Assembly (NCBI RefSeq): GCF_009795715.1 | Contig: NZ_WTCR01000001.1 | Location: 1-64,000 of the forward strand | DNA from: Labilibaculum euxinicum | GTDB taxonomy: Bacteria; Bacteroidota; Bacteroidia; Bacteroidales; Marinifilaceae | Length of the DNA stretch: 64,000 nt | Direction: 5' to 3' | Shown: positions 1 through 10,028 of the stretch, one piece after another | Position numbering within the stretch: the first letter of the stretch is position 1 | How the letters are laid out: each line of letters opens with the position of its first letter | Notes under the pieces: model-generated | Told to the model about the DNA's origin: nothing | Database searches by the model: none | Seen by the model: the letters and a program-made list of their open reading frames with translations, nothing else | Program-made: the position numbers and the translations under genes

Positions 1-3000
1 TGAGAAGCCTTATTTACGGTAAACGTTCTGCTTACTGCTTCTGCTGCTTCGTAGTTCTCATTACCTGCCTGCACCGCTTTTACAACAACTGTTCCGGCTC
101 CGGTAAGTGTCAGTTCTTTTCCGGATAGGGTTGCCGGGCCTGATACCAGTTCGAAACTGACTTCCAATCCTGATGAAGCACTTGCTACTAATTCGAAAGC
201 AGCAGTACCGTAAGTTTTATCAGCAAGAGCCTCGAAAGTGATTGTTTGCGATTTTTTACTGATTTTGTCCGAACGTAATTTTAAACGCAGCAATATAGGA
301 TGATGATCGGATATGCTGACATTCTCCTCGCTTGTATTGTTGGTCAGAACCTGATATTCATCGTACAATTCATTGGAAATGGTAATGTGATCGATATTGG
401 TACTTGAAGTAATTACATGATCGAAATAATCTTTGGTTTCGAACCATGATGCATAAGGAGAGGAAGCCCCGCTGGTCATACTTCCTTCTAAATAATCGTT
501 GTAATCACCCAAAATCACCAAATTGTCGTTGGAATAGTTGGTATTCAACTCATTCATCAGGAATTTAGCATCAGCCAATTTTCGGGAGTGACTATCCTGA
601 CAACACTTGGCGTGAATGTTCACCAACTTGATGTTCTCTTTCATGCCATCAATGAATACCTCTGCTTCGAATAGATATGGCAAACGTCCCGAAGCCCAGA
701 AACTGGAAGCATCGCCTGTGTACCCATCAATGGATGCGGTAGATGTATCGGGGTATAAATCCGTAAACATCGAGAAATCGCCTAAGTTACTCACTGTTGT
801 TTGGTTGTAGATGTAACAAATGCGCTGAGCCGGATAGTCTGTACTTGGTGCTGAATCGTCGTGAGAATATCTTGCACCCATACTGGCCGCATACAAATCT
901 TCTCCCGCCAAAACATTTAGCTTCTCAACCAAAGGCTGCAGAAAATCACCATTTACATTATCGGAAACCAATTCCTGAATGGCATAAATATCGGCATCCA
1001 ATTCAATAATTTTCTCGGAAACAGCAGTCAACTGCTCATCGAAAGAAGATGCATGTTTCGACATTGTTGGAGATCCAAACCACTCCACATTCCACGATAC
1101 AATATCAAGGGTTTTATCTCTACCCAAAGTTGAAGCGTCAGCAATTTCGGTTGATGCCAAAGAGCTTACAGCGACAACAAGCGATTCGGCCGCTTTTGCT
1201 TTGTGAGTAATCGTTCCTGCAGATCCGTTAATAACAGCTGTTTTTGGAGCAAAGCGAACTGTAATCAATACAGGTGAAACTTCTGATTGGTCAATACTTA
1301 GCTTTGATTCATAAGTACTTCCATCTAAAGAAATTTCATAATTATCGCTGGCCTGAATGCTGATATCTCCCTCTATTTTATCAAAATTTAATTCATATAA
1401 CATCGGCTCACTAACAGCTCTAACTTCAGTAAACGGAAATTCCAAATCAGCAATAAGATTGCTTCCCAAACTTCCAGTTAATGGAATTTTATTTCCTTCA
1501 ACCACCACATCATCTACCTGATAGGTTGTAGTAACAGAACTGCCGTCGCCGGTATATTTAAAAGCGATGTATGCTGTTCCTTCGTATGCAGACAAATCGA
1601 TATCGCCGGATTCTACAAAGTCGGCTCCATAAGCAGTATTGTTTCTTTCATCAATTGCGGCATCCAATTTTTGCCAGGTGGCTGCACTTACATCGCCGCC
1701 ATCGTAATCTGTAGAAATTAACACTTCTAACGCAAGACCTTTAAAATAACCATTCTTGGTTTTAAAAGTCAGTTTCTCATTATTATAGGCATCCAGATCC
1801 AATTCTGGAGAAATTAACCACGAAACCACTTTACCAGTGGCTTTGTAGGCCGATATTTGCATGTACTTATTACTTGAAAATTCTGTTATTGCCCAATTTC
1901 TGTCGCCAATTTCCGATTTCAAGATCCAATTGCTGTGCGTATCCGTTTCGAAATCCTCGTGTAAAAATGCAAGAGGAACCAATGCCGGATCTCCCTCGGT
2001 ACCTGATACAGCTATCGACTTGGAATTTTCGCCGCTTGTAATTTTCAAATCTCCTGTCACCTTTGCTGAAACAGCTGATTCGGGAACAAATTTCACAGAT
2101 ATTGTGGTCTCTGCAATAGTTCCATCCGCAACGGTTAAAGCCAATGAGGAAGAATAGTTGGTGCCGTCTTTGGATATCTGAAAATGCTGCGGAGATGTTA
2201 TGCTCACATTTTCGGTTAAGGAATTTGCCGATACCGTAAAAGTCTGAACGGATGACTCTTCACCAAATTTCACCATGCCGAAATCGGCCAATGTTCCTGT
2301 AATTTTAATTTTAGCAGGCTCTGTACCAATTCCGCCATTCCATTCCTGCGCCTTGGCTTCTCCAAAAATGTACTGCACCAATTCAGGATGATCAACAAAC
2401 GGATTTCTATTGTGCTGATACCCATAAATCACATTATTTCTTCTTACTTCATACGGATCAACAGGATCTTCCTCGTGCCATTTCAATAAATCGGACAGCT
2501 TTCCGTGACGGGCTGCCGATTCAGTTTCCTTGCACTGATCATCAACGGTCATATCCCAACGGGTTGCCATGTAGAAAATCATACGGGCAACATCACCTCT
2601 TGCTGATTTAGGTGGAGTATATCCCGGAGCCACATCGGCAAAATCACGACTGCCACGCACACTGTTCTCCTGAGCATCGGTAGCTCTTAAATGATGACCA
2701 TCGGTACCTGGCCCATCTGAAGTCCCAAAACCGCCATGCGACTTAGCCCAGGTGTGTTCTCTGTTCCATCCTGTACTACCCGATACGTGAGCTGTTTTTG
2801 CAATACCTTCTTCAATATACATTTGCCAGACTTGTGAAGCATCTTTCGGATTCTGATCGCCATCTTCACACATGTTCCAAACGGTGCTGTACGATTGAGC
2901 TTCTGCTCCGGTCTCAATTATGGTATGAATATGCTCACGCAATGCAGTTCCGTTAAATCCAACAGCACTGCTGTAATAATCGGCCGGAATTTTCACACTT

Positions 3001-5501
3001 CCCATATGATGACTTGGACTTACTGTCTGTACATATTCTTTTGGTGTTAGGTTCACTACAACACTTCCATCTCCATTGGTTTCCGGAGCCAAATAAACGT
3101 AGTTAGCCAAAATGCTTCCGGTGCTTCCATCATTATCAGCAATACTAATTGAAGCACTAACATTTGTTCCCAATTGAATTCCTGCAGAAGGATTCGAAAT
3201 GGAAACCGTCATGCTTTCAGTGCCCTCAACATCGGCATCATCAACAATGGTAAGACTTGCACTTGCCGTGCTTTCGCCTGCCGCAAATGTAAATTGTGCT
3301 GCTGAAAGTGTGTAATCTCCTGCAGTAATTCCCGTACCGGAAATATTCACATCAAGAGTCTGGCTTTCGCTTACCGCTTCACTTGCAGTTGCTGTTAAAG
3401 TAATTACTGTTTGATCGGCTTCGCTGGCTGTTGCGGCAGATAAAGCCAAATTTACAGAAGTCAATGTTGGTTCCCCTGATAGATTAACAATTACCGAATT
3501 TCCTTCGAAGGAAGCATGACCACTGTACGTATCTCTAAATCCGTCAAATTTAATTTGTTTGCCCAAATTTTCAGGATGATCCTGTAAATTCCAGGTATCA
3601 CGATTTGCTCCTGCTTCCAATTTAAGATTCAGGCAATGGTCAAAATTGGTCTCATTCTGAGAATCAGCAATAGAAATATAGTAAGCGTTTGTAAATGGTG
3701 CTTCAAAATCAGTACCTACCGAAACAATATAACCATAGGCATAATACTCGGCAGAAGTTTCGGACAAAGCCAAAGCCTCGTTTATAGTAAAAGGACTCGT
3801 TTCCGTTCCGTCATTACCTGCACTATCATTATCTGCTATGCTAAGAACTGCACTTACTGTTGTTCCCAACTGAATTCCTGAAGAAGGATTCGTAATGGAA
3901 ACCGTCATGCTTTCAGTGCCTTCAACATCAGCATCATCAACAATGGTAAGACTTGCACTTGCCGTACTTTCGCCTGCCGCAAATGTAAATTGTGCTGCTG
4001 ACAGCGTATAATCTCCTGCTGTAATTCCCGTACCGGAAATATTCACATCAAGAGTCTGGCTTTCGCTTACCGCTTCACTTGCAGTTGCTGTTAAAGTAAT
4101 TACTGTTTGATCGGCTTCGCTGGCTGTTGCGGCAGATAAAGCCAAATCAACAGTTATTGCAGTCCCAGTGCTGGCATTTGATTTTCCGGGAGTTGGAATT
4201 CCTGCAATAAAAGCGGTAGTGTTTCTAGCTCCGCCTTCTCCGTCAGTTGCCCTGTATATGGAATGATTTACCATATCGCCCGAAGCATTCTCGTTAATTT
4301 GTCCGCCTTCGATTATTCCTGCCAACAATCCAGGATCATCTGCATCATCGGTATCATAAGCTACAAAATCGACTAAATTCTCTGTTGTTACAGCTGTATT
4401 ATTTGGAAAATCTGCTGCCGGCGCTTTATACAAGGCAACAGCATCGGCTCCATTCTGAAGCGAAAAACCTGATGGAGACAAATTTACGTTTGCAACCTCG
4501 GTACTTCCGATTACAAAAAAACCTTGTGCATTGGTCGTCTGCCCGGCAAGATCATAAGTTGCATAAGACAAATCATTACTCCCATTGTAAAAAACCAAAG
4601 CGTATCCATCCAAAGAAGTATTCCCGGCTCCTCCGTCGTACAATTCAACAAATTCCTTTGTGTCTGTGCTTGCCTGATCGCAATCTAATTCGTTAATCAG
4701 TAAACTCGAAACTACTGGTATTTCAACACTTACTGTCACCACGTATTCCTGACTCGATCCATCTTCTGCAGTTACAGTATAAGTCACCGGATTTGTAAAA
4801 TCCTGAGATGCACCACTTGCCGGCAAAACAGTTGCCTTATCGGATATTTCAATTACAGGACTAAGGGTTGTTACATTAGTCGATTCCGGTAAAGTTACAC
4901 CAATTGTATGTTCGCCTTCGTTAAGGGTTCCGGCTTTGCCATCAATCACAAATGATGTTATGGTCTTTGCCGAACTTTGAACCGGAGCAGATCCATAGGC
5001 AGTCCATTCTATATCATCTATTAAAGTTCGTTCGGTTGTTTGAAACTTAAAAGTAAAGTCTCCATCTACATTTATTTCTTTGGAATAGTTAGCAACATCA
5101 GTACTTTCAGCACTAATGCTCTCTATTAAAATGTCATTAATGTAAATTGAAATTTGAGAATTACTTGAAAAAGCTTTTTTGTACTTGAAACTTAAATTTC
5201 CTACTCCTTTAGTAATGGATGACGAAGTTAAAATTCCACCTTTCGGAAATCCGTTCTTTCCATTTGATCCAATTAATGGCGTGATGCCGGTAATACTTGC
5301 ACCTTTTGCACCAACATCCAAACTCCATGTAATCTCATTAACTCCAATCCAATCTGGGATGGCATTAGAATAAGACGTTGATGAATATGGATAAGTATCA
5401 AAATTTTCCAATCCCTGACCAAAACTGACTTGGGCGGACATCATAAATAAAGTAAGTAATGTCACCAGACACCACCTCTTACATGTGTAAAATGAAAACA
5501 T
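1..5501 (-). CDS. Giant secreted protein with endonuclease I and EEP nuclease domains (3' end outside window)
   Basis: I translated this by hand from an ATG at 5501. The frame stays open to the window edge (1833 codons, no stop), and I checked it at six points. Order, with approximate residues: signal peptide 1-30; cadherin-like/Ig region about 190-260; lamin-tail domain beginning with INELD near 268; Calx-beta about 447-557; an OB-like/DUF6359-like stretch about 569-673; second Calx-beta about 680-790; endonuclease I (PF04231-like) about 797-1050 with EHTWAKSH near 916; Ig-like segment; a MAM/choice-of-anchor-like jelly roll about 1174-1346; exonuclease/endonuclease/phosphatase domain about 1462-1743 with SWNVEW, IQEL, GDYND and SDHHP; then an MBG-type Ig repeat. 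It probably degrades extracellular DNA or RNA, or releases phosphate. The C-terminus, where a type IX sorting domain would sit, is not visible. Domain calls are by motif recognition; the order of modules is certain, exact borders are not. Confidence 0.9.
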   Translation of the reverse strand, partial: MFSFYTCKRWCLVTLLTLFMMSAQVSFGQGLENFDTYPYSSTSYSNAIPDWIGVNEITWSLDVGAKGASITGITPLIGSNGKNGFPKGGILTSSSITKGVGNLSFKYKKAFSSNSQISIYINDILIESISAESTDVANYSKEINVDGDFTFKFQTTERTLIDDIEWTAYGSAPVQSSAKTITSFVIDGKAGTLNEGEHTIGVTLPESTNVTTLSPVIEISDKATVLPASGASQDFTNPVTYTVTAEDGSSQEYVVTVSVEIPVVSSLLINELDCDQASTDTKEFVELYDGGAGNTSLDGYALVFYNGSNDLSYATYDLAGQTTNAQGFFVIGSTEVANVNLSPSGFSLQNGADAVALYKAPAADFPNNTAVTTENLVDFVAYDTDDADDPGLLAGIIEGGQINENASGDMVNHSIYRATDGEGGARNTTAFIAGIPTPGKSNASTGTAITVDLALSAATASEADQTVITLTATASEAVSESQTLDVNISGTGITAGDYTLSAAQFTFAAGESTASASLTIVDDADVEGTESMTVSITNPSSGIQLGTTVSAVLSIADNDSAGNDGTETSPFTINEALALSETSAEYYAYGYIVSVGTDFEAPFTNAYYISIADSQNETNFDHCLNLKLEAGANRDTWNLQDHPENLGKQIKFDGFRDTYSGHASFEGNSVIVNLSGEPTLTSVNLALSAATASEADQTVITLTATASEAVSESQTLDVNISGTGITAGDYTLSAAQFTFAAGESTASASLTIVDDADVEGTESMTVSISNPSAGIQLGTNVSASISIADNDGSTGSILANYVYLAPETNGDGSVVVNLTPKEYVQTVSPSHHMGSVKIPADYYSSAVGFNGTALREHIHTIIETGAEAQSYSTVWNMCEDGDQNPKDASQVWQMYIEEGIAKTAHVSGSTGWNREHTWAKSHGGFGTSDGPGTDGHHLRATDAQENSVRGSRDFADVAPGYTPPKSARGDVARMIFYMATRWDMTVDDQCKETESAARHGKLSDLLKWHEEDPVDPYEVRRNNVIYGYQHNRNPFVDHPELVQYIFGEAKAQEWNGGIGTEPAKIKITGTLADFGMVKFGEESSVQTFTVSANSLTENVSITSPQHFQISKDGTNYSSSLALTVADGTIAETTISVKFVPESAVSAKVTGDLKITSGENSKSIAVSGTEGDPALVPLAFLHEDFETDTHSNWILKSEIGDRNWAITEFSSNKYMQISAYKATGKVVSWLISPELDLDAYNNEKLTFKTKNGYFKGLALEVLISTDYDGGDVSAATWQKLDAAIDERNNTAYGADFVESGDIDLSAYEGTAYIAFKYTGDGSSVTTTYQVDDVVVEGNKIPLTGSLGSNLIADLEFPFTEVRAVSEPMLYELNFDKIEGDISIQASDNYEISLDGSTYESKLSIDQSEVSPVLITVRFAPKTAVINGSAGTITHKAKAAESLVVAVSSLASTEIADASTLGRDKTLDIVSWNVEWFGSPTMSKHASSFDEQLTAVSEKIIELDADIYAIQELVSDNVNGDFLQPLVEKLNVLAGEDLYAASMGARYSHDDSAPSTDYPAQRICYIYNQTTVSNLGDFSMFTDLYPDTSTASIDGYTGDASSFWASGRLPYLFEAEVFIDGMKENIKLVNIHAKCCQDSHSRKLADAKFLMNELNTNYSNDNLVILGDYNDYLEGSMTSGASSPYASWFETKDYFDHVITSSTNIDHITISNELYDEYQVLTNNTSEENVSISDHHPILLRLKLRSDKISKKSQTITFEALADKTYGTAAFELVASASSGLEVSFELVSGPATLSGKELTLTGAGTVVVKAVQAGNENYEAAEAVSRTFTVNKAS
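3132..3459 (-). repeat. Calx-beta coding repeat, copy 2
   Basis: This 328-bp stretch encodes one Calx-beta module of the giant nuclease. It is nearly identical to the segment at 3835-4147, including an uninterrupted identical run of about 120 bp ending at the codons for LALSAA. The two copies are in the same frame. Confidence 0.85.
3835..4147 (-). repeat. Calx-beta coding repeat, copy 1
   Basis: This is the partner of the repeat at 3132-3459 inside the same gene. Differences cluster in the part encoding the C-terminal end of the module; the N-terminal-encoding part is essentially identical, which fits recent duplication or gene conversion. Confidence 0.85.
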
Positions 5502-5579
5502 AGGCTTAGTAGTAATTAAAAAAATAGTTTGAAAATGAACTTTTTCAAGAAGCGTGTACAAAATGGTTGTTTTGAGCAT

Positions 5580-5587
5580 CAAAAATA
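5580..5587 (-). promoter_or_regulatory. Candidate -7 box for the giant nuclease gene
   Basis: On the minus strand this reads TATTTTTG, a match to the Bacteroidota -7 consensus TAnnTTTG, 79 bp upstream of the ATG at 5501. No TTG sits at the expected -33 distance. The rest of the roughly 500-bp gene-free stretch up to 6026 is AT-rich and shows nothing else I can name. Confidence 0.3.
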
Positions 5588-5994
5588 TACAAAATATCAA
5601 ATAACCGAACATATCAATGTTAAGTTTATGTATCCTTTTGATTAACATTCACTTTTTGATTACGAGCTATCTATCAGCACATAAAGCTCATTCAAACATC
5701 ATATAAAAAGAGTCTTATATCCCTTACGTTAAAGGAACAATATAATAACTGGATATTTGTGGCTTTAGCCAGCTGAAACGACTTTTTCGCTGCACATAGA
5801 AGACATATTTTTGGGGGAGGTGTGTACAAAATATCTAAAACCAGTAGCAGACTTTTTTTATTGGCTGGCATATTGCCCGAAGCTTTTCAATAAAAGGATT
5901 TATTAAAACTCTTGCAGGTCATAGATACTGTTTGGATTTAGCAAATTGCAAAGCTAAATTAATACGATCGGGCAGTATACTTATTTGCTTCTGT

Positions 5995-6002
5995 TATCTT
6001 TG
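5995..6002 (+). promoter_or_regulatory. -7 box (TATCTTTG) of the FUSC gene
   Basis: TATCTTTG matches the Bacteroidota -7 consensus exactly. It overlaps the 5' end of the longest reading frame (5985), so transcription should begin near 6008 and the ATG at 6027 is the likely start codon. A clear -33 TTG is not seen. Confidence 0.55.
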
Positions 6003-6026
6003 TATTTGAAAAACAAAAACCGATAC

Positions 6027-8171
6027 ATGAAGAACAAATTGACACTTGACAGATTTCAGGGAAAAGGATGGTATGAATTCATGATTAAGAATTTATGGAG
6101 GTATCCAAACAGATTGCTGGCGCTAAAAGCAGCAATTGCCATGAGTATGCTGCTGATTCCATTTGTTGTTACTGGTTCTGCAAATATGGGTTTCACTCTG
6201 GCTTTGGGTGCTCTGGCTGGTGCTCTTTCCGAAACCGATGATCATCCCAAAGGACGTGTGAAAACGCTGATTCTTACCATTATTAGTTTCATTATTTCGA
6301 GTTTATCGGTCGAATTACTGCTTCCTTATCCAATTCTGTTTGGCATTGGATTAATTGGTTCCACCATTACATTTATTGTTTTGGGTGGACTGGGTGAGCG
6401 ATACAGAGGCGTTACGTTTGGTGCTTTACTCGTTGCTATTTATACCATGTTGGGTGCTGAGATTTCGCCAAACTGGTACTGGCAACCTTTGCTTTTGCCT
6501 GCGGGTGCCTTGTGTTATGGAATACTGTCTCTTATTTTACTTATTCTTCGTCCAAACAGACTATTGGAAGAGCAATTGGCTCAGGGATTCGAAGATCTGA
6601 GCCTGTACATGAAGGAAAAAGCCCGGCTTTTCCCAAGTGATTCCAAGTCGCAGGAAAAAATCAGAGGTCGTTTGGCTACCTTAAATATTCAATTCATCAA
6701 CTCGTTGGAAAGGTGCAAAAATGTACTCAACTCCTACTCCGATGCTTTGGATAATCCGAACGAACTGCGCCCTTACCTGCATAAATTTGTACTCTTGCAA
6801 AGTTTGCACGAAAGAGCTTCTTCGAGTCACGAACGATACGACCTGATAAGTGATGAAGCAGACAACACGGAAGTTCTGGAAGGTTTGGGGCAATTATTAC
6901 TGCAATTATCACTTGCCTGCCACGAGGTTTCGAAAAGCTTGTTAATGGGAACAACTTATCAGCATCCGATTTCATTCAAATGGACAATTGCAGCCTTGAA
7001 GGATAAAATTAAAAAACAAAATCCTACAACAAAAAGTACTAATCTTAGCTTGCTGCTCCAAAATCTTACACAATCTCATCTTTCATTACAAAACATGAGT
7101 TACTATTTAGATTCGGGATTACTTCCTAAGGTTGACAGAGATACCAAAAGCTTATGGCAAAAACTAAGAGAGCAATTGAACTGGTCACATCCGCGATTTA
7201 GATATGCCATCCGGTTGAGTACCTGTTTTTTGATTGGCTATTTTCTGATTTTGGGTTTTCATTTGGAAAAAGGATATTGGATTTTACTAACCAGTTTATT
7301 TGTATGCCAGCCAAGTTACAGTGAAACCCGGAAAAGACTGTTTCAAAGAATTATTGGAACTCTGAGTGGTGTTGTGACTGGTGTATTGTTTGTACAAATA
7401 CTTCCTACTCTTGCCGGACAGGTAATTTTGCTGCTGGTAGCTGCTTATGCCTTTTTTGTGTGGCTGCGAAAAAACTATGCTCTAGCGGTTGTGTTTGTTA
7501 CCATTTTTGTCATCGCGGCTTTTAATCTGATTGCAGGAAAAGGGATTGTTGTTATGGAAGCGCGGGTAATGGATACTATTATTGGTGCCGTTTTGGCTAT
7601 AATAGTGGTTCGCTTTATGTGGCCCGATTGGCAATACAAGCGTTTGCCCAACTTACTTTCAACTGCCCTGGAAAAGAACCGAAACTATTTCACCTCCATT
7701 TTGCAGGAATACAAAGAATTAAATGAGGATGATTTGAATTACCGCATTGCCAGGTATCGTGCAAATCAGGCTGATAATGCACTTGCTTTATCGTGGCGGG
7801 GAATGAAACTGGAGCCAAAAAAACATCAGAAATTTCAAAAACATGCCTTTGCTTTAACTTATCTCAATCATGCATTACTATCCTATTTATCGGCCTTAGG
7901 AGCACACCGCGACATCAAAAACTACATCAGCGATGATCAGTGGGAAATGTTTGGAAGTATAGAATCAGAATTAAGCAAAGCTGTCAGTGGCTTACAAAAG
8001 TCGGAAGCTTGTGACCCGACCCAAAGTCTTAAAACATTCATTGATAATTTAGGACAAAAAATTACTGAAATTGAACGGGGAACTGAACGCCAAAAATTGG
8101 TTTTGCTTTACAATATCGCTGAAGTTACCGAACAGTTACTGGAGGAAGCATCGAAACTGTTTCAAGAATAA
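6027..8171 (+). CDS. FUSC/YccS-like integral membrane protein
   Basis: A 714-residue protein with two blocks of membrane helices, one near the N-terminus (about residues 30-170) and one about residues 395-545, separated by a soluble helical region. This is the layout of the YccS/YhfK branch of the FUSC (fusaric acid resistance/aromatic acid exporter) superfamily. Family members are inner-membrane proteins suspected of exporting aromatic or toxic acids; the substrate here cannot be read from sequence. The frame is open from 5985, but a perfect -7 box at 5995-6002 lies inside that extension, so I place the start at 6027 (MKNKLT). It is single and converges with the reductase gene at 8220, with a shared hairpin between them. 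Confidence is high for the family and low for the function. Confidence 0.85.
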   Translation: MKNKLTLDRFQGKGWYEFMIKNLWRYPNRLLALKAAIAMSMLLIPFVVTGSANMGFTLALGALAGALSETDDHPKGRVKTLILTIISFIISSLSVELLLPYPILFGIGLIGSTITFIVLGGLGERYRGVTFGALLVAIYTMLGAEISPNWYWQPLLLPAGALCYGILSLILLILRPNRLLEEQLAQGFEDLSLYMKEKARLFPSDSKSQEKIRGRLATLNIQFINSLERCKNVLNSYSDALDNPNELRPYLHKFVLLQSLHERASSSHERYDLISDEADNTEVLEGLGQLLLQLSLACHEVSKSLLMGTTYQHPISFKWTIAALKDKIKKQNPTTKSTNLSLLLQNLTQSHLSLQNMSYYLDSGLLPKVDRDTKSLWQKLREQLNWSHPRFRYAIRLSTCFLIGYFLILGFHLEKGYWILLTSLFVCQPSYSETRKRLFQRIIGTLSGVVTGVLFVQILPTLAGQVILLLVAAYAFFVWLRKNYALAVVFVTIFVIAAFNLIAGKGIVVMEARVMDTIIGAVLAIIVVRFMWPDWQYKRLPNLLSTALEKNRNYFTSILQEYKELNEDDLNYRIARYRANQADNALALSWRGMKLEPKKHQKFQKHAFALTYLNHALLSYLSALGAHRDIKNYISDDQWEMFGSIESELSKAVSGLQKSEACDPTQSLKTFIDNLGQKITEIERGTERQKLVLLYNIAEVTEQLLEEASKLFQE

Positions 8172-8176
8172 ATTAA

Positions 8177-8212
8177 CGGTGAGTGTTGTGCTGTTTTTGC
8201 GCAGACTCACCG
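8177..8212. terminator. Hairpin between convergent genes
   Basis: The arms CGGTGAGT (8177-8184) and ACTCACCG (8205-8212) form a perfect 8-bp stem with a 20-base loop. It lies between two convergent genes and probably acts in both directions, although there is no long T-tract on either side. Confidence 0.5.
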
Positions 8213-8219
8213 CTTCATA

Positions 8220-9290
8220 TTATTTGAACTCTATTTTCACTTTGGCAGTTTGCGCCAGCGACTGACAGGTTAAGATTACATTGTTCTTTACATCTTCGGC
8301 ACTCAGAGCCATTGTTGCCTTCATTTTCACCTCCCCTTCAATCAGATGAGCTTTGCAGGTACCACAAATACCACCCTGACAAAAATAAGGAGCAGGGGCG
8401 CCAATTCTTTTCAATCCTTCTAAAATGGTTTCGCCCTGCGCTAAGTGCAGCTGAAATTTTTCATTCCTGATTGCTGCATCCACCAAAGCATTCTCCACTG
8501 CAGTTAGTCCCTCTTCGTACTCAATAGCCTGAGTGGAAAAATACTCAAAATGAATGAATTTTGACGAGACTCCCATATCAATCAACGTATCACTAACCAT
8601 TTGATTCATTCCATCCGGTCCGCAGATATAATATTCTGAATTTTCAGGAGCGGCTGCATTTTCAAGAAGAAAAGATTCTACCAACTCCTCATTTATCCGG
8701 CCACGTTTACCATCCCATGGAGTCAGTGAGAAATCCAGAAATCGTTTCGAAAGGGTTTGAGTAATTTTCAAACGATCAGGATATTTTGCCTGCCACTCCA
8801 ATAATTCATTGTAAAATAAAATTTCGGGAATACTCCTATTTCCATAAAGCAAAAACACCTTACTATTTGGTTCTGCCAGCAATATGGAACTTAACATTGA
8901 GTAAATTGGCGTAATTCCACTTCCGGCAGCAAACAAATAATAGGACTTACCGGCCTTTTCATCCGGATTTACCGTAAAATCTCCTTGAGGAGTGGATATT
9001 TCTACAATATCTCCTGCTTTTAAATTGTCCGCTATGTAATTGGAAATCAATCCGTCTTTCTGAATCTTTACTGTTACCTGATACAAACCTTTTACATACG
9101 GCGAGTTGTGCAGGGAATACATTCTAAGTTCTTCCTTGTTGTTTACATCAAACCGAAAACAAAGGTGTTGTCCCGGATGAAACTTAAAAACCGATAACAG
9201 TTCATCTGGTATTTGAAAGCTCAGTGTTACAGCTTCTTTTATTGGCTTGTGAATTGCAGCTATAGGTATGCGGTAAAATTCCTGTTCCAT
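8220..9290 (-). CDS. PaaE/HCP-reductase-like NAD(P)H flavin reductase with 2Fe-2S domain
   Basis: A 356-residue three-domain electron-transfer protein. The FAD-binding domain carries R-M-Y-S at 56-59, the NAD(P)-binding domain carries the glycine-rich AAGSGITP near 120, and the C-terminal plant-type ferredoxin domain has cysteines 304, 309, 312 and 342 in the CxxxxCxxC...C pattern needed for a 2Fe-2S cluster. This is the architecture of PaaE, of HCP reductase and of flavodoxin/ferredoxin-NADP reductases fused to ferredoxin. No phenylacetate (paa) oxygenase or hybrid-cluster protein gene lies nearby, so the electron acceptor is unknown. All cofactor residues are intact. It is a single gene, with the gap 9291-9434 before its upstream neighbour on the same strand. 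Confidence 0.9.
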   Translation of the reverse strand: MEQEFYRIPIAAIHKPIKEAVTLSFQIPDELLSVFKFHPGQHLCFRFDVNNKEELRMYSLHNSPYVKGLYQVTVKIQKDGLISNYIADNLKAGDIVEISTPQGDFTVNPDEKAGKSYYLFAAGSGITPIYSMLSSILLAEPNSKVFLLYGNRSIPEILFYNELLEWQAKYPDRLKITQTLSKRFLDFSLTPWDGKRGRINEELVESFLLENAAAPENSEYYICGPDGMNQMVSDTLIDMGVSSKFIHFEYFSTQAIEYEEGLTAVENALVDAAIRNEKFQLHLAQGETILEGLKRIGAPAPYFCQGGICGTCKAHLIEGEVKMKATMALSAEDVKNNVILTCQSLAQTAKVKIEFK

Positions 9291-9434
9291 AATATCCGGG
9301 ATTTATATAGTTTCTGCATTAAAATACGGATATTCTGGCTCATTTGAGCATGCATTCTTTTTCTATAGATAAACGGGAAATAATATTTAAACAAATAGCT
9401 GTTTCTTAATTTTGATAAATGATCTAATACAAAA

Positions 9435-9812
9435 TCACCTGCTTTGCAACCAATCCATAGCTATTTGCCATGTTGAAAACACCTTAGCATTGTAACGAGG
9501 ATCATTATTAGCCATTTCACTTATCATTCCATATGCTGTTGAAATAGGTTCTGTGCGCAACAGAGCGTGTATAATAATCCTGTTGCCGGCAATCTGACTC
9601 ACCATAATTTGATTAATCTGATCCACTTTATCGATGTCAAAATCAAATACTGCAAGAGTAGCATCTTCTAAAATCCGCAATGAACCGGGCAAGTTATTGT
9701 CCTTACTGATTTTTTCACAATAAGCACTCATCTCCTTAAAATCAATTCTCCCAATCAATTCTACATTCAATATGTTTTTTTCAGAGCAATATCGCATATT
9801 CACCATAACCAA
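9435..9812 (-). CDS. Small STAS/SpoIIAA-like protein
   Basis: A 125-residue soluble protein without signal peptide. The N-terminal beta-strand pattern (NILNVELIGRID), an alternating helix-strand layout and the ending with a tryptophan in a helix resemble the SpoIIAA-like/STAS family found in many Bacteroidota, whose role is mostly unknown. No conserved phosphorylatable serine can be assigned with confidence. Start could also be the internal methionine at residue 6. It is not closely coupled to its neighbours. Confidence 0.6.
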   Translation of the reverse strand: MVMVNMRYCSEKNILNVELIGRIDFKEMSAYCEKISKDNNLPGSLRILEDATLAVFDFDIDKVDQINQIMVSQIAGNRIIIHALLRTEPISTAYGMISEMANNDPRYNAKVFSTWQIAMDWLQSR

Positions 9813-9977
9813 TTTCCCTCTATATTTTACATCAAACTAATCAAGGTCTTACAAAGACTCTAACTAATAGACACTTAAAAAAGATAAATGGATGAATCAA
9901 AATCGAAATAAAATTTCCAAAAACGATCATAAATCGATGAAACAAGCTTACTGTGCAAGACAAATATTTTCAGATTA

Positions 9978-10008
9978 CAAAAAAAGCCCAGGCAATGCCT
10001 GAGCTTTA
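9978..10008 (-). terminator. Rho-independent terminator of tdh
   Basis: Read on the minus strand, AGCTCAGGCA and TGCCTGGGCT form a stem interrupted by a single mismatch around one loop base, followed directly by a run of seven T. It lies 20 bp after the tdh stop codon. Confidence 0.85.
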
Positions 10009-10028
10009 AACTATATTTTTAAGAAAAT

